15,019 bases of DNA from contig DASQVO010000431.1 in NCBI GenBank assembly GCA_035640715.1, positions 1-15,019 of the forward strand, read 5' to 3'. This DNA is from DASQVO01 sp035640715. GTDB taxonomy: Bacteria > Actinomycetota > Actinomycetes > Streptosporangiales > Streptosporangiaceae. Of this stretch, positions 13,700-15,019 are shown piece by piece (position 1 is the stretch's first letter; the number at the start of each line of letters is the position of its first letter). Position numbers and translations under genes: made by a program. The notes under the pieces are model-generated. The model saw nothing but the letters and a program-made list of their open reading frames with translations, did not search any database and was not told the origin of the DNA.

Positions 13700-14679
13700 G
13701 CCCGCCGATCCGGCGGCTGGTGTTCGCTGGCGAGGCCATCGTGGACCTCCTCATGCAGGTCCCGGCGCTGCCCGAACGAGGCGGCGACATGCTGGCCACG
13801 TCCTCGGGACTGTTCGTCGGCGGCGGATTCAACACCATGGCGGCCGCTGCCCGGCAGGGCCTTCCGGTGCTCTACGCCGGAGGCCACGGCACCGGGCCGT
13901 GGGGAGACCTGGTGCGCTCCGCCCTGACCGCCGAGGGCATCCAGATCCTGCGCCCGCCGGACGCCCGCGCGGACACCGGGTTCGACGTGGCCCTGGTCGA
14001 GCGTGACGGCGAACGGACCTTCGTCACCAGCCTCGGCGCCGAGATGCTGCGCGATCCGGGCAGCTGGGACACGGTCCCGGCCGGGCCGGGCGACGCTGTC
14101 TACGTGTCCGGGTACGGCCTGGCCCCGGCGGAGCCGGGCCCGGTCCTGGCCGGCTGGGCGGCCAGCCTGCCCGCCGAGGTGGTGCTGTTCGTCGATCCGG
14201 GCCCGCTGGTCGCGGACATCCCCGCGGACGTGCTCGGCCCGGTGCTTGACCGCTGCGACTGGTGCAGCTGCAGTCAGCGTGAGGCGGCCCTGCTCACCGG
14301 AGCCAGCGATCCCGCCGGGGCCGCCCGCCAGCTGATCGCCCGGACCGGCCGGCAGCGCCCGGGGAGCCGGAAGGGCCGATCCGGCGTCGTGGTGCGGGCC
14401 GGCGCGGCCGGATGTGTCGTGGCGCACGGGGACCGCATGACGCTCATCCCGGCGCCGCCGGTCAAGGCCGTCGATACCACCGGCGCGGGTGACGCGCACT
14501 CGGGTGTCTTCCTGGCCGGCCTGGCGGCCGGGCTCGCCCCGGAGGACGCGGCCCGCCGCGCCAACGCCGCCGCCGCACTGTCCACCACCCGCACCGGGCC
14601 CGCCACAGCCCCCACCCGTTCCGCCCTCGACGCCTTCCTCGAAGAGACGCCTTCTCCGGAGATGGGTAAGAACCGCTAG
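13696..14679 (+). CDS. PfkB-family carbohydrate (ribokinase-like) kinase
   Basis: PfkB kinases phosphorylate sugars, nucleosides or sugar phosphates with ATP. The 327 residues begin IRRLVFAGEAIVDLLMQVP and have the substrate motif GGDMLATSSGLFVGGGFNTM at 29-48 (the family's GG-N region). A central region includes GGHGTGPWGDLVR, and the C-terminal ATP/catalytic signature DTTGAGDAHSGVF is at 260-272, with Asp266 as the base. The GTG start at 13696 overlaps the glycohydrolase stop as GTGA, so the two are translationally coupled. Residues 217-229 (TGRQRPGSRKGRS) look like an inserted, basic, probably disordered loop. Coupling suggests it phosphorylates the sugar released by the glycohydrolase, perhaps ribose. 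The exact substrate cannot be read from sequence; ribokinase, nucleoside kinase and pseudouridine kinase are all options. Confidence 0.92.
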   Translation: MSPPIRRLVFAGEAIVDLLMQVPALPERGGDMLATSSGLFVGGGFNTMAAAARQGLPVLYAGGHGTGPWGDLVRSALTAEGIQILRPPDARADTGFDVALVERDGERTFVTSLGAEMLRDPGSWDTVPAGPGDAVYVSGYGLAPAEPGPVLAGWAASLPAEVVLFVDPGPLVADIPADVLGPVLDRCDWCSCSQREAALLTGASDPAGAARQLIARTGRQRPGSRKGRSGVVVRAGAAGCVVAHGDRMTLIPAPPVKAVDTTGAGDAHSGVFLAGLAAGLAPEDAARRANAAAALSTTRTGPATAPTRSALDAFLEETPSPEMGKNR

Positions 14680-14710
14680 TGCGGTGACCACATACGTGCA
14701 AAAACCCATG

Positions 14711-15019
14711 ATGATCGGTTTCCGGCTACTCGGAGAGGGGCAGGGTGCTAGGGCCAGGGCTGTCGCCGGTCTTGCGATACCGGGCGGTCCAGCTCACACA
14801 ACTGCCAGCGGGGAGAAAACTCGATCTTGCGCAGCAGGCGGGACGAGCGACTCCGTACCTGATCTCGCCGAGTTCGCTGGCGACCTCGAGGTGCTCATCG
14901 AACCCGCCGACAGCGGCGTCACCGTCGACCTGCGCACCAGCGTCGACGGGTTCGGCGGCATCTGGCAGGCGGTCCTGGAGCGCTTCTTCTCCCGTAACGA
15001 CATCGCCGCCACGGTCCAG
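14711..15019 (+). CDS. Malonate decarboxylase acyl-carrier-protein-like gene (MdcC-like), 3' truncated, abnormal N terminus
   Basis: From about 14876 to the window end the frame reads GDLEVLIEPADSGVTVDLRT, then SVDGFGGIWQAVLERFFSRN. This matches the delta (acyl carrier) subunit of malonate decarboxylase, which carries a phosphoribosyl-dephospho-CoA group on a serine in a GSGD context. Here the equivalent position reads EFAGDLEVL, with alanine instead of serine. The preceding 55 codons, back to ATG 14711, are Gly/Ala/Arg-rich and do not resemble the usual N terminus of about 25 residues. No ribosome site precedes either ATG (14708 or 14711). No mdcA or other mdc gene is visible upstream, where they often lie. 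It may be a 5'-damaged gene, a rearrangement joint or a wrong start. The 3' part and any further mdc genes lie outside the window. Confidence 0.5.
   Translation, partial: MIGFRLLGEGQGARARAVAGLAIPGGPAHTTASGEKTRSCAAGGTSDSVPDLAEFAGDLEVLIEPADSGVTVDLRTSVDGFGGIWQAVLERFFSRNDIAATVQ

Noticed and set aside
1..15019. CRISPR array, tRNA, rRNA or prophage attachment site
   Set aside because: No regularly spaced identical repeats, tRNA T-loop signature, rRNA segment or duplicated att core was seen. mIHF is linked to phage integration historically, but no integrase is present.

Overview
The window is high-GC DNA with strongly G/C-biased third codon positions, frequent GTG starts and short start/stop overlaps. 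It carries an actinomycete core block in the order carB - pyrK - pyrD - pyrF - mihF - gmk - rpoZ - coaBC - metK. The mIHF gene mihF is found only in Actinomycetota. From memory of Streptomyces, carB-pyrD-pyrF-mihF-gmk-rpoZ-coaBC-metK is a conserved order there, normally followed by priA. The two-subunit (class 1B) dihydroorotate dehydrogenase suggests a Streptosporangiales-like lineage or relative rather than Streptomyces. Genus cannot be set from the sequence alone.

Positions 2-4782: the end of the pyrimidine pathway. A 5'-truncated carB, pyrK and pyrD overlap by 4 and 11 bases. pyrF follows after an unusually long gap (about 470 bases) filled with GC-rich inverted repeats, and a strong hairpin closes the unit at 4840-4863. 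Positions 4783-5476 hold no convincing gene. They contain an AT-rich extended -10 promoter (4937-4966), a doubtful 51-codon frame and a perfect AT-rich palindrome upstream of mihF. Positions 5477-9362 hold mihF, gmk, rpoZ, coaBC and metK, covering nucleoid architecture, GMP kinase, RNA polymerase omega, coenzyme A synthesis and S-adenosylmethionine synthesis. A 7-base tandem duplication near the end of gmk shifts its frame, so it reads 88 bases into rpoZ.

The core order ends right after metK. Positions 9363-10072 are non-coding and patchy: a relic that looks like an IS200/IS605 right end (opposite strand), a perfect 31-base hairpin, and a tract of about 14 degenerate hexamers. Then come accessory genes: an orphan DUF397 protein, a VOC-fold protein, and a divergent pair of transcription units. 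An NCS1 (CodB-like) permease lies on the minus strand. An ADP-ribosylglycohydrolase-fold enzyme and a PfkB sugar kinase, overlapping by 4 bases, lie on the plus strand. Together these three could import a nucleobase, nucleoside or ribosylated compound, cleave its N-glycosidic bond and phosphorylate the sugar. The permease reading frame appears broken near its start codon. The window ends inside a gene resembling the malonate decarboxylase acyl carrier protein, whose N-terminal part (including the prosthetic-group serine) does not look normal.

The points most worth checking are the gmk/rpoZ overlap, the permease frameshift, the abnormal mdcC-like start, the hexamer tract, the transposon or omega-RNA-like relic at the synteny break, and the unexplained promoter and palindrome upstream of mihF. 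I did not find a clearly new multi-gene system. The permease/glycohydrolase/kinase module is the best candidate for an uncharacterised pathway.
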